64,000 nt of DNA from RGIG6307 sp964424345. Its GTDB lineage: Bacteria > Bacillota > Clostridia > Lachnospirales > Lachnospiraceae. The position numbers were made by a program, and so were the translations under genes. Under the pieces are notes generated by a model. That model was not told the DNA's origin, made no database searches, and saw only the letters and a list, made by a program, of their open reading frames with translations. The DNA is taken from contig CAYRIK010000004.1 in NCBI GenBank assembly GCA_964424345.1, forward strand, positions 16,670 to 80,669, given 5' to 3'. Below, piece by piece: positions 32,062 through 41,134 of the stretch; positions within the stretch are counted from its first letter, which is position 1; each line of letters begins with the position of its first letter.

Positions 32062-32902
32062 GGAGTGCTTTACATATGGCGTGGAAGAACTTACAAAGGC
32101 AGGTGTACCTGATGCAGAAATCGATGCCAGAATGTTATTGGAATTTATTTGTCATACGACTCGACATGATATGATTTTATATCCGCAAAGACCAGTTACA
32201 AACGAGCAGCAAAAAGAGTACGAAGATGCAATAGCTCGCAGAAGCAGTCGTATTCCATTGCAGCACATTACAGGGGAACAGTCTTTTATGGGATTTGATT
32301 TTTTTGTAAATGAGCATGTGCTTATTCCAAGACAAGATACCGAAGTATTAGTAGAAACGGTGTTGTCATATTTGAAGCCGGAAAGTGATATACTCGACAT
32401 GTGTACAGGAAGCGGATGTATTTTGTTAAGTTTGCTTGCTATGGGTAAAGCGTGTCATGGAATTGGTGCAGATATTTCAGCAGATGCGTTGCAGGTAGCA
32501 ATAAAAAACAAAACTCGTATTTCAGAGCAATGTCAAAAAGAGTTAGAAGCAGCATTTGTGGAAAGTAATCTGTTTACAGCGATAGAGTCTGGAAAGAAGT
32601 TTGATGTGATTGTATCCAATCCACCATATATTGCAAGTGCAGTGATTGATTCACTAGAACCGGAAGTAAGACTGCATGAACCAATGCAGGCATTAGACGG
32701 TACAGCAGATGGATTGTATTTTTACAGAAAGATCATTCAGGAAAGTCGTTCTTTTATGAAAGAACAGGCAGGTTTATTTTTTGAAATAGGATATGACCAG
32801 GCAGAGGCAGTTGCAGAGCTTATGAAAGAAGCAGGTTTTACAAATGTTACTGTAAAACAAGATTATGCAGGGCTTGACAGGGTCGTTTATGGATTTATAT
32901 AA
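32051..32902 (+). CDS. prmC: Release factor glutamine methyltransferase
   Basis: A 283-residue SAM-dependent enzyme that N5-methylates the Gln of the GGQ motif in release factors. The N-terminal helical domain ends with PLQHITGEQSFMG, a family hallmark. Motif I is ILDMCTGSGCILL and the catalytic NPPY is in IVSNPPYIAS. The ATG at 32051 overlaps the DUF1385 gene by 11 bp; an in-frame ATG at 32042 is an alternative. Its substrate RF1 is encoded by the next gene, 35 bp downstream. Confidence 0.93.
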   Translation: MTYKECFTYGVEELTKAGVPDAEIDARMLLEFICHTTRHDMILYPQRPVTNEQQKEYEDAIARRSSRIPLQHITGEQSFMGFDFFVNEHVLIPRQDTEVLVETVLSYLKPESDILDMCTGSGCILLSLLAMGKACHGIGADISADALQVAIKNKTRISEQCQKELEAAFVESNLFTAIESGKKFDVIVSNPPYIASAVIDSLEPEVRLHEPMQALDGTADGLYFYRKIIQESRSFMKEQAGLFFEIGYDQAEAVAELMKEAGFTNVTVKQDYAGLDRVVYGFI

Positions 32903-32937
32903 TTTTTATGTAATTAGTATATAGAGGAGGAACAGTG

Positions 32938-34011
32938 ATGTTTGATAAGTTAGAAGATTTACTCATTCGCTTTGAAGAAATCATGGGAGAGTTGAATGAG
33001 CCAAATGTAACCGATAATCAGAAGCGTTTTAGATCCTTGATGAAGGAACAGAGCGATTTAACTCCTATCGTAGAAGCGTATAAGGAATATAAGCAGCGTA
33101 AGCAGGATGTAGAAGATTCTCTTGCTATGCTGGAAGTAGAAGATGATGAGGATATGCGCGAAATGCTCAAAGAAGAGCTTAGCGATGCCAAAAAACGTAT
33201 TGAAGAATTAGAACAGGAATTAAAGATTTTACTTCTTCCAAAAGATCCTAACGATGAAAAGAACGTAATCGTGGAAATTCGTGCAGGTGCAGGCGGTGAT
33301 GAAGCAGCGTTATTTGCAGCAGAAATCTATCGTATGTATGCACACTATGCAGAAAGCCGTCGTTGGAAAATCGAAGTAATGGAAATGGATGAAATCGGAA
33401 TTGGCGGTTTAAAGAGTGCCAGCTTTATGATTACAGGTCAGGGTGCTTATTCTGTAATGAAATATGAATCAGGTGTACATCGTGTACAGCGTGTTCCAGA
33501 AACAGAAAGCGGCGGACGTATCCATACTTCTACTATTACAGTAGCAGTGATGCCGGAAGCAGAAGAAGTAGACGTTGTTATCAATGACAATGATATTAGA
33601 ATTGACGTAATGCGTGCTTCAGGTTGTGGTGGACAGTGCGTTAATACAACAGACTCAGCTGTTCGTTTGACACATATTCCAACTGGTATCGTTATTTACA
33701 GCCAGACAGAAAAGAGCCAGATTCAGAACAAGGCAAAAGCGTTTGCATTGCTTCGTACAAAGCTGTACGATATCGAACAGCAGAAAGCACATGATGCAGA
33801 AGCAGAGCTTCGACGCAGTCAGGTTGGTACTGGTGACCGTTCTGAAAAAATCCGTACTTACAACTTCCCACAGGGACGTGTAACAGATCACCGTATCGGA
33901 CTTACACTTTATAAGTTAGATAAGATTATGGATGGCGACATTCAGGAAATCATTGATGCTTGTATCGCAGCAGATCAGGCAGCAAAACTTGCAAAGATGA
34001 ATGAAAATTAA
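32938..34011 (+). CDS. prfA: Peptide chain release factor 1
   Basis: A 357-residue class I release factor that reads UAA and UAG. An N-terminal helical domain (with EDDEDMREMLKEEL) precedes domain 2/4. The hydrolysis motif GGQ is at residues 231-233 in RASGCGGQCVNTTDSAVR; the residue after GGQ is Cys instead of the more usual His. The ATG at 32938 is seven bases from AGAGGAGG; a GTG directly before it is less well placed. It pairs with prmC in one operon. Confidence 0.96.
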   Translation: MFDKLEDLLIRFEEIMGELNEPNVTDNQKRFRSLMKEQSDLTPIVEAYKEYKQRKQDVEDSLAMLEVEDDEDMREMLKEELSDAKKRIEELEQELKILLLPKDPNDEKNVIVEIRAGAGGDEAALFAAEIYRMYAHYAESRRWKIEVMEMDEIGIGGLKSASFMITGQGAYSVMKYESGVHRVQRVPETESGGRIHTSTITVAVMPEAEEVDVVINDNDIRIDVMRASGCGGQCVNTTDSAVRLTHIPTGIVIYSQTEKSQIQNKAKAFALLRTKLYDIEQQKAHDAEAELRRSQVGTGDRSEKIRTYNFPQGRVTDHRIGLTLYKLDKIMDGDIQEIIDACIAADQAAKLAKMNEN

Positions 34012-34021
34012 TATAAAATAA

Positions 34022-34076
34022 AAAGAGGACAGGCCTATAACTTCTTACTGGAGTATACGGACTTGTCCTCTTTATT
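34022..34076 (+). terminator. Intrinsic terminator of prfA
   Basis: AAAGAGGACA pairs with TGTCCTCTTT (34064-34073) around 32 nt, followed by an ATTTATAT run. Confidence 0.8.
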
Positions 34077-34078
34077 TA

Positions 34079-34104
34079 TATACTAGAAAATTACTTGTTT
34101 TCTA
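34079..34104 (+). repeat. Post-terminator hairpin, short copy
   Basis: TATACTAGAAAATTACTTG and right arm TTTTCTA lie directly after the prfA terminator and before the rpsT terminator. It is a shortened form of the hairpin that leads the 175-bp repeat. Confidence 0.65.
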
Positions 34105-34111
34105 ACACATA

Positions 34112-34146
34112 AAAAAGACCTGCTAAGACGGATGGCAGGTCTTTTT
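34112..34146. terminator. Terminator of rpsT (bidirectional)
   Basis: AAAAAGACCTGC pairs perfectly with GCAGGTCTTTTT (12 bp, 11-nt loop), 31 bp beyond the rpsT stop. A/T runs allow use from both strands. Confidence 0.92.
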
Positions 34147-34177
34147 ATAATAAAGTTTAAAAACTCAATGTTAAGAA

Positions 34178-34441
34178 TTAAGCTAATTTGTTTACAGCTG
34201 TTGCGATAGCACTTACCTTACGAGCAGCATTGTTCTTGTGGTAAACACCCTTTGTTGCAGCCTTTTCAATAGCAGAAGTAGCTTCGATTAATGCAGCGTT
34301 AGCAGCAACCTTGTCACCAGCTTCAACAGCAGCATATACCTTCTTAATTTCAGTCTTTACAGCAGACTTGATAGCTTTGTTTCTTTCATTTTTAGTCTTT
34401 GCAACTAAGATACGTTTCTTTGCAGATTTAATGTTAGCCAA
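34178..34441 (-). CDS. rpsT: Ribosomal protein S20
   Basis: An 87-residue small-subunit protein of three long helices, MANIKSAKKRILVAKTK onward, with the usual Ala-rich core and KGVYHKNNAARKVS near the end. The start is TTG (34441-34439), seven bases after AGGAGGT. A GTG nine bases upstream overlaps the Shine-Dalgarno sequence and would add three residues not seen in S20. The UUG start recalls E. coli rpsT, where a UUG start takes part in autogenous control. It is transcribed alone. Confidence 0.95.
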   Translation of the reverse strand: MANIKSAKKRILVAKTKNERNKAIKSAVKTEIKKVYAAVEAGDKVAANAALIEATSAIEKAATKGVYHKNNAARKVSAIATAVNKLA

Positions 34442-34535
34442 GACGAACACCTCCTATTATATTTCCTATGATACTTTAATTTTTGTCTCATGTTTATATC
34501 CATCAGACACGGGCGATGGCTAAACACACTCATAT

Positions 34536-34564
34536 ATTGTAAAATTTAAGTTTGGATTTGTCAA
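34536..34564 (-). promoter_or_regulatory. Sigma-A promoter of rpsT
   Basis: On the minus strand a perfect TTGACA (34564-34559), a 17-bp spacer and TACAAT (34541-34536). The leader is about 90 nt and contains a small CCATC/GATGG hairpin. Confidence 0.85.
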
Positions 34565-34628
34565 TACATAAAATGCTCTTTTTTTGATAAAAATATAGAA
34601 ATATACAAGTTTTGCGTGGAGGTATAGC

Positions 34629-35543
34629 ATGGAAGGACAATATGAAGTGCGAACAGACTTGGCTTTGGAAGCAAGTGAGCGTTTAAAGACACAGGAAGGA
34701 AAGCTGAGTGGGATTTCTGTTGCAGAAGAAAAAATTTCCAAAATGGATGCAACTATTACAAAAGTAATGATAGAAACGAAAAATGCTGCCAAGCGTATCG
34801 GAAAACCAATAGGCACTTATATTACAATGGAAGTGCCTAAATTAGCACAAAGCGATACTGGGTTTCATGAAAATATTAGTAAACTGCTGGCAAAGCAGAT
34901 TCAAGAACTTTTAAGGAATATGGGATTTCGTAAGCAAAGCAGTATTATGGTAGTTGGACTTGGCAATCGTGCAGTGACAGCAGATGCACTAGGCCCCAAA
35001 GTCATAGATCATCTTTGTGTGACAAGGCATATTTTATCACTGTATGGAAAAGAGGCCTATGACAAAGAAATGCCAAGTGTCAGTGCAGTAGAGCCTGGCG
35101 TTATGGCAAAGACAGGAATGGAAAGCTCAGAAATGCTCTTAGGCGTTGTTCAAAAGATTAAGCCAGATTATATGATTGCAGTCGATGCATTGGCAGCAAG
35201 AAGCACAAAAAGGCTTTACACAACAATACAAATCAGCAATACCGGTATTGCACCGGGAAGTGGTGTTGGAAATCATAGAAATGCAATCAATGAAGAAACG
35301 ATGGGGATTCCGGTGCTTGCTATTGGCATTCCTACGGTGGTAGATGCGGCAACGATTGTAGGAGATGCTTGTGAGGCATGGTGGCATGAATCGTTAAAAG
35401 AAGCCGGCCCATTTCCAGAAGAAGTAAAAAAATATTTTCGGGATTTGAAAAATATGTATGTGACAACAAAAGAAATTGATGAAATTATAGAGTGCATCAG
35501 TTATACGGTTTCAGAAGCAATCAATGGTGTACTGACTGGCTGA
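34629..35543 (+). CDS. gpr: Germination protease (GPR endopeptidase)
   Basis: A 304-residue protease that degrades small acid-soluble spore proteins during germination (peptidase family A25). It is made as a zymogen; the N-terminal EGQYEVRTDLALEA region is the usual pro-segment area. Conserved stretches are VVGLGNRAVTADALGP, EPGVMAKTGMESSEM, DALAARS and GVGNHRNAINEETMGIPVLAIGIPTVVDA. GTGGAGG precedes the ATG. It is followed after 45 bp by spoIIP, the same pairing as in Bacillus. No clear forespore-sigma promoter could be assigned. Confidence 0.95.
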   Translation: MEGQYEVRTDLALEASERLKTQEGKLSGISVAEEKISKMDATITKVMIETKNAAKRIGKPIGTYITMEVPKLAQSDTGFHENISKLLAKQIQELLRNMGFRKQSSIMVVGLGNRAVTADALGPKVIDHLCVTRHILSLYGKEAYDKEMPSVSAVEPGVMAKTGMESSEMLLGVVQKIKPDYMIAVDALAARSTKRLYTTIQISNTGIAPGSGVGNHRNAINEETMGIPVLAIGIPTVVDAATIVGDACEAWWHESLKEAGPFPEEVKKYFRDLKNMYVTTKEIDEIIECISYTVSEAINGVLTG

Positions 35544-35588
35544 CATAGTTTGAAAGGACAGGGCATATACTGCACAGAGAGGTGAACG

Positions 35589-36791
35589 ATGGAACGTGGA
35601 TATAGTCAGCTTACATTGAAAAAAAGACGTACTATAAAGAGAATATTGACGGTCCTTGTATTGGTTGTGATACTGCGGACGTTTGGAACAATAGATTTGG
35701 ATATGACAAAGCAGATATTGGCGGCAGGAACTTATTATGTCCTGCCGTCTGTATTAAGGTATGATACCAAAAAGCAGCAACAAGCCCCTGTTTTATTTCG
35801 TATATTTGCTCCGCAGATTTTAGCATATACATGGAGTGAACAAGAAACACAAACATTGCAGCAAGAAGAATTCAGTGAACAAGAAAGTGTTGTTATGCAG
35901 GATGAAGATGACTTACATGAACCGACTTTGTATTTATCTGTACCAAAGGAGCATGAACTGTCTTTGCTTCAGGAAAATTTGTTTTTAGAAAATACAGATT
36001 TTGAACCAGATGTCATAGAAACAACACAAAAAAGACAGTATGACCTTTCTTCTTATACCACAATGAAAGATTTGATTAAAGGATTTTATATAGTAGATGC
36101 TTCTACGTCACCAACAGAGGAGCTTTTAAATATCCAAGATTTGACAAGTGTAGACTGTACGATAGAAAAAAGCGATGCTGCTCCACAGATTTTAATTTAT
36201 CACAGTCATTCCCAAGAGGCATTTGCGGATTCTGTGCAAGGAGATGTAAGCACTACAATCGTAGGTGCAGGAGATAAACTTACGCGCCTTTTGCGGGAAG
36301 AATACGGATATGAAGTGCTGCATCATACGGGTGTGTATGACGTGCCGAGCAGAGATAATGCATACAGCAATGCACTTCCGGCTATAGAACAAGTGCTTGC
36401 ACAATATCCGAGTATTGAGGTTGTGATAGATTTACATAGAGATGCTGTAGCAGAAGGCACAAAGCTTGTAACAACGATAGATGGCAAGGATTATGCGAAG
36501 TTTATGTTTTTTAATGGAATATGTCGTGGGACAGATGGACCAATCACATACTTAAATAATCCATATTTAAAAGAAAATCTGGCATTTTCCTTTCAGTCGC
36601 AAGTGATAGCAGAAAGCTATTTCCCAGGTGTCACAAGAAAGATTTATTTGAAGGCATGGCGTTATAATATGCATTTAAAACCGAAAAATATGCTTATAGA
36701 ACTTGGGGCTCAGACAAACACCGTAGAGGAAATTATGAATACGACAGAAATTATTGCATTTACGATTGATAAAGTGCTAAGCGGAACATGA
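35589..36791 (+). CDS. spoIIP: Stage II sporulation protein P
   Basis: A 400-residue sporulation protein that cuts peptidoglycan (amidase and endopeptidase) during engulfment with SpoIID and SpoIIM. A single N-terminal membrane anchor (about residues 16-32) is followed by a linker and the C-terminal catalytic domain (about 195-395). Catalytic-site stretches visible are ILIYHSHSQEAF, VVIDLHRDAV and MLIELGAQTNTVEEI. AGAGAGGTG precedes the ATG. It is co-transcribed with gpr. Confidence 0.93.
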   Translation: MERGYSQLTLKKRRTIKRILTVLVLVVILRTFGTIDLDMTKQILAAGTYYVLPSVLRYDTKKQQQAPVLFRIFAPQILAYTWSEQETQTLQQEEFSEQESVVMQDEDDLHEPTLYLSVPKEHELSLLQENLFLENTDFEPDVIETTQKRQYDLSSYTTMKDLIKGFYIVDASTSPTEELLNIQDLTSVDCTIEKSDAAPQILIYHSHSQEAFADSVQGDVSTTIVGAGDKLTRLLREEYGYEVLHHTGVYDVPSRDNAYSNALPAIEQVLAQYPSIEVVIDLHRDAVAEGTKLVTTIDGKDYAKFMFFNGICRGTDGPITYLNNPYLKENLAFSFQSQVIAESYFPGVTRKIYLKAWRYNMHLKPKNMLIELGAQTNTVEEIMNTTEIIAFTIDKVLSGT

Positions 36792-36807
36792 AAAGGACTC
36801 ATTTTTC

Positions 36808-36836
36808 TTGTAAAACAGGAAAGGAAAGCGTACAAT
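36808..36836 (+). promoter_or_regulatory. Candidate sigma-A promoter of the metallophosphoesterase gene
   Basis: TTGTAA (36808-36813), a 17-bp spacer and TACAAT (36831-36836), 47 bp before the start at 36884. Confidence 0.55.
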
Positions 36837-36883
36837 AAGAAAAAACTTGTAAAAGCATGAAATACAGAAAGTGGAGAAAAACA

Positions 36884-37978
36884 ATGCAAAAAACAGAAAA
36901 AAAGCCATGCGTATTCGCAGTAAATGACACGTATCATATTATGGTGCCTGCCAAAGAAGAATCTTTGATGTGGGTCAGAGTGGGAGAACATTGCTATTAT
37001 GATGAGTCTAATGGTATTTTAAAATCTCACAGCGATGTCCATAGAATGATTGTACCGATGGAGGAGTTAAATTGTGCCGGACAATATGTAATTTGTGAAA
37101 GAGTTGTGATAGAGCGTAAACCATATTTTACACAAACGCAAGAAGTACAGGAGTATGTATATGATTTTTATCCAGTAAGAGAGCAAAATGCAAGAGCATA
37201 TCATATTTCGGATGCACATAATCTTGTAGAAGAACCAATTTTGGCAGCACGCGTATATGGAGAAATTGATTTTTTGATTTTAAATGGAGATGTTATAAAT
37301 GACAGCGGAGCTTTGGAGCATTTTCAAGTTATCTATGATATTGCTTATGCGCTTACCAAAGGTGAAAAACCAGTTGTGTTTGCAAGAGGCAATCATGATT
37401 TGAGAGGTATTTATGCGGAATGTCTGGAAGATTATACCCCAACCGATTATGGCAAAACATATTATACATTTCAGCTTGGCTCTATTTGGGGCTTGATATT
37501 GGATTGTGGAGAAGATAAAGACGATTGCCATAAGGAATATGGAAATACAATATGCTGTCATGCATTTCGTCAACGACAGACTGCGTTTATCAGACAAGTG
37601 ATTGCACATGCAAAAGACCAATATTTGTCAGAAAATGTAAAAACTAGACTTGTCATTGTACATAATCCGTTTACAGAACAGATTGGGGGACCATTTGATA
37701 TTGAAGAAGCATTATATAGAGAGTGGGCTTTGTTGTTAAAGGAGCATATCAAACCCGACCTGATGCTGTGTGGACATTTGCATAGAATCCAAATTAGTTA
37801 TCCAGAAGATGAACACGATTGTTTGGGAAATCCTTGCCCAGTTGTTGTAGGAGCAACCATCAATCCAGCGAAGAAGCGATATATTGGAAGTGGTTTTGTG
37901 TTTGGGGAAAAAGCAATTCATGTGACATTTACTTCAGAGCAGGGTGAAATTGTACAGGAAGCAAAAATAGAAAAATAA
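36884..37978 (+). CDS. Calcineurin-like metallophosphoesterase
   Basis: A 364-residue two-metal phosphoesterase. After an N-terminal beta-rich domain (about 1-105) come the metallophosphatase motifs in order: SDAHNL (the first motif has Ser-Asp-Ala-His where Gly-Asp-x-His is usual in part of the family), NGDVIND, RGNHDLRG, VHNPF and LCGHLHRI. There is no signal peptide. The start at 36884 follows GTGGAG; an ATG at 36857 is in frame but has no site. It stands between spoIIP and lepA. The substrate cannot be predicted; the N-terminal beta domain resembles purple-acid-phosphatase-like architecture, but this is weak. Confidence 0.8.
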   Translation: MQKTEKKPCVFAVNDTYHIMVPAKEESLMWVRVGEHCYYDESNGILKSHSDVHRMIVPMEELNCAGQYVICERVVIERKPYFTQTQEVQEYVYDFYPVREQNARAYHISDAHNLVEEPILAARVYGEIDFLILNGDVINDSGALEHFQVIYDIAYALTKGEKPVVFARGNHDLRGIYAECLEDYTPTDYGKTYYTFQLGSIWGLILDCGEDKDDCHKEYGNTICCHAFRQRQTAFIRQVIAHAKDQYLSENVKTRLVIVHNPFTEQIGGPFDIEEALYREWALLLKEHIKPDLMLCGHLHRIQISYPEDEHDCLGNPCPVVVGATINPAKKRYIGSGFVFGEKAIHVTFTSEQGEIVQEAKIEK

Positions 37979-38078
37979 AAAACAATGATACTGTATAGAT
38001 AAGATTTTCATAGGATACTGTTTTGCTGGGTTATAACGGAAAATATATAAAAATGTATAAAACACAAGCAAGTTCTTA

Positions 38079-38145
38079 TGGAAAATAAGCAAGGTTTTTG
38101 ATATAATTGGTTTTATGAGCGGGAGACCGTTTGTAAAACCAATTA
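38079..38145 (+). promoter_or_regulatory. lepA promoter overlapped by a 12-bp inverted repeat
   Basis: TGGAAA (38079-38084), a 17-bp spacer and TATAAT (38102-38107). TAATTGGTTTTA (38104-38115) and its exact complement (38134-38145) begin within the -10 box. The palindrome could be an operator or a leader hairpin. Confidence 0.55.
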
Positions 38146-38174
38146 TTTAGTTATAGAAAGAATGAGAGACATAT

Positions 38175-39986
38175 ATGCCACATATTGATCAAAGTAAAAT
38201 TAGAAATTTTTGTATTGTCGCACATATCGACCATGGTAAGTCTACACTTGCCGACCGCATCATTGAAAAAACAGGGCTTTTAACAAGTCGTGAGATGCAG
38301 GCACAGGTATTGGACAATATGGATTTGGAGCGTGAAAGAGGTATTACGATCAAAGCACAGGCATGTCGTATTGTGTACAAGGCAAAAGATGGAGAAGAGT
38401 ATATCTTTAATCTGATCGATACACCAGGACATGTAGACTTTAATTACGAAGTAAGCCGTTCTTTGGCTGCTTGTGATGGTGCAATCTTAGTTGTAGATGC
38501 TGCACAGGGCATCGAAGCTCAGACACTTGCCAATGTATATCTTGCACTTGACCATAATCTGGATGTATTCCCAGTTATCAATAAGATTGACCTTCCAAGT
38601 GCAGACCCTGATCGTGTAAAAGAAGAAATCGAAGATGTAATCGGTATTGAAGCACATGATGCACCATTGATCAGTGCGAAAAACGGTCTGAATATTGAAG
38701 ATGTATTAGAGCAGGTGGTAACAAAGATTCCAGCTCCGACAGGTGATCCGGAAGCACCGCTTCAGGCACTTATTTTTGACTCTGTATACGATCCATATAA
38801 AGGTGTTATCGTATTTATCCGAGTAAGAGAAGGAAGTGTAAAAAAGGGTACTCCAATTCGTATGATGGCTACTGGTGCAACAGCAGAAGTAGTAGAAGTT
38901 GGATATTTTGGAGCAGGTCAGTTTATTCCATGTGAAGAATTATCTGCTGGTATGGTAGGATATATTACTGCTTCTATCAAAAATGTAAAAGATACTGCGG
39001 TAGGTGATACTGTTACAAACAATGAAGCTCCTTGTAAAGAGCCGCTTCCAGGTTACAAAAAAGTAAACTCTATGGTTTATTGCGGTATGTATCCTGCAGA
39101 TGGTGCAAAATATCCTGATTTAAGAGATGCATTAGAAAAATTACAGTTAAACGATGCTTCTTTAAATTATGAACCAGAAACTTCTATCGCACTTGGTTTT
39201 GGTTTCCGTTGTGGTTTCTTAGGATTGCTGCATTTAGAAATTATTCAGGAAAGATTGGAACGAGAATATAATCTGGACCTTGTAACAACAGCTCCGGGCG
39301 TAGTATATCGTGTACATAAGACAGATGGTACTGTAATCGAATTAACAAACCCTTCTAATTTGCCAGATCCATCTGAAATTGAATATATGGAAGAACCAAT
39401 CGTTAGTGCAGAGATTATGGTAACAACAGAGTTTATCGGTTCTATCATGCAGCTTTGTCAGGAACGAAGAGGTCGTTATATCAGTACAGATTACATTGAA
39501 GCAAATCGTGCAATCTTAAAATATGACCTTCCATTAAATGAGATTATTTACGATTTCTTTGATGCTTTAAAGAGCCGTTCTAGAGGATATGCATCTTTTG
39601 ATTATGAATTAAAGGGCTATGAAGAAAGCGAATTAGTAAAATTAGACATTTTAGTAAATAAAGAAGAAGTCGATGCACTCAGCTTTATCGTACACGCACA
39701 GACTGCGTATGAGCGAGGCCGTAAGATGTGTGAAAAGTTAAAAGAAGAAATCCCAAGACATCTGTTTGAAATTCCTATTCAGGCAGCAGTCGGCGGAAAG
39801 GTTATCGCACGAGAAACGGTACGAGCTATGCGTAAAGACGTATTAGCAAAATGTTACGGTGGTGATATCAGCCGTAAGAAGAAGCTGTTGGAAAAACAGA
39901 AAGAAGGTAAGAAGCGTATGCGTCAGATTGGTAACGTGGAGATTCCACAGAAAGCCTTTATGAGCGTACTGAAATTGGACGAATAA
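38175..39986 (+). CDS. lepA: Elongation factor 4 (LepA GTPase)
   Basis: A 603-residue ribosome-associated GTPase thought to aid ribosome biogenesis or back-translocation. G1 is AHIDHGKST, switch I has ERERGITIKAQ, G3 is DTPGHVDF and G4 is NKIDLPSADP. The LepA-specific C-terminal domain ends GKKRMRQIGNVEIPQKAFMSVL, a family signature. Length and domains are normal. It is followed two bases later by hemW, a pairing often seen in Firmicutes. Confidence 0.97.
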   Translation: MPHIDQSKIRNFCIVAHIDHGKSTLADRIIEKTGLLTSREMQAQVLDNMDLERERGITIKAQACRIVYKAKDGEEYIFNLIDTPGHVDFNYEVSRSLAACDGAILVVDAAQGIEAQTLANVYLALDHNLDVFPVINKIDLPSADPDRVKEEIEDVIGIEAHDAPLISAKNGLNIEDVLEQVVTKIPAPTGDPEAPLQALIFDSVYDPYKGVIVFIRVREGSVKKGTPIRMMATGATAEVVEVGYFGAGQFIPCEELSAGMVGYITASIKNVKDTAVGDTVTNNEAPCKEPLPGYKKVNSMVYCGMYPADGAKYPDLRDALEKLQLNDASLNYEPETSIALGFGFRCGFLGLLHLEIIQERLEREYNLDLVTTAPGVVYRVHKTDGTVIELTNPSNLPDPSEIEYMEEPIVSAEIMVTTEFIGSIMQLCQERRGRYISTDYIEANRAILKYDLPLNEIIYDFFDALKSRSRGYASFDYELKGYEESELVKLDILVNKEEVDALSFIVHAQTAYERGRKMCEKLKEEIPRHLFEIPIQAAVGGKVIARETVRAMRKDVLAKCYGGDISRKKKLLEKQKEGKKRMRQIGNVEIPQKAFMSVLKLDE

Positions 39987-39988
39987 GT

Positions 39989-41122
39989 ATGAGAAAACCA
40001 TTAAGTATCTATGTACACATTCCATTTTGTGTGCAAAAGTGTGCTTATTGTGATTTTTTGTCTGCTCCTGCAACAGATGAGGTGCAGGAGCAGTATTTGT
40101 ATCAGCTGATGCAAGAAATACAAAAAAGAGCTGAACAATACGCACAGGATTATATTGTTAAGACAATATTTATTGGGGGCGGCACGCCAAGCTGTGTTCC
40201 TGTTTCTTTATTGTGTGAAGTGCTTGTAAAGCTCAAGCAATGCTTTGCAGTCGAAGAACAAGCAGAAATCAGTATGGAATGCAATCCAGGCACTGTCACA
40301 GAAGATGCTTTAAAAGCTTATCGTAAAGCAGGCATAAACAGACTCAGCATTGGATTACAGTCTACGCAGGATACGTTATTAAAAAAACTTGGACGCATTC
40401 ACACATACGAGCAGTTTCGTGTTACGTATGATGCGGCAAGAAAAGCCGGATTTGAAAATATCAATATTGATCTGATGAGTGCTTTGCCGGAACAGTCACT
40501 TGCTGATTATGAGCAGACATTAGAAGATGTGCTTGCACTTTGTCCTGAGCATATTTCTGCATATAGCCTTATTGTAGAAGAAGGAACGCCTTTTTATGAT
40601 ATGGATTTAAATCTTCCGGATGAAGATACAGAACGAATGATGTATGAGCGTACAAAGCAGATTTTAGGCGAAAAAGGATATGAACGCTATGAAATATCTA
40701 ATTATGCCAAAGCTGGAAAAGAATGCAGACATAATCTTGTATATTGGCAGCGTGGAGAATATCTTGGAGTTGGACTTGGAGCAGCATCTTTGATGAAAGA
40801 TGTGGAACAAAAAGAAATTCGTTTGAAAAATAACAGCAATCTGAATACGTACTTGAATGGTGATATTTCATACGAAGAGGAAGAAGTATTGAGCAGAAGA
40901 GATGCAATGGAGGAGTTTTTCTTTTTGGGACTTCGTCAGATGCAAGGCGTATCTTTGATTGAATTTGCAGAACAATTTGGAGAGGATACGATTGAGTGGT
41001 TTGAAGAGGCAATCGTTACAAGCATACAGGATGGTCTGCTTGAACAAGATGGCGAATGGCTTCGTTTGACGGAAAAAGGAATTGACGTAAGCAATGTAGT
41101 GTTTGAAAGATTTTTAGAATAA
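39989..41122 (+). CDS. hemW: HemW (radical SAM heme chaperone-type protein)
   Basis: A 377-residue radical SAM protein related to HemN. The cluster motif is PFCVQKCAYCDF (CxxxCxxC). Other family stretches are FIGGGTPSC, INRLSIGLQS and YSLIVEEGTPFY, with the C-terminal HemW domain (LGLRQMQGVS). HemW proteins bind heme and are not coproporphyrinogen oxidases, though often so annotated. It starts two bases after the lepA stop. Confidence 0.93.
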   Translation: MRKPLSIYVHIPFCVQKCAYCDFLSAPATDEVQEQYLYQLMQEIQKRAEQYAQDYIVKTIFIGGGTPSCVPVSLLCEVLVKLKQCFAVEEQAEISMECNPGTVTEDALKAYRKAGINRLSIGLQSTQDTLLKKLGRIHTYEQFRVTYDAARKAGFENINIDLMSALPEQSLADYEQTLEDVLALCPEHISAYSLIVEEGTPFYDMDLNLPDEDTERMMYERTKQILGEKGYERYEISNYAKAGKECRHNLVYWQRGEYLGVGLGAASLMKDVEQKEIRLKNNSNLNTYLNGDISYEEEEVLSRRDAMEEFFFLGLRQMQGVSLIEFAEQFGEDTIEWFEEAIVTSIQDGLLEQDGEWLRLTEKGIDVSNVVFERFLE

Positions 41123-41134
41123 GAGGAACATAAC

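Noticed and set aside
33628..33636. Cys instead of His after GGQ in RF1 as an anomaly
   Set aside because: The GGQ itself is intact and I recall the QCVN variant in other Clostridia, so it is not clearly unusual.
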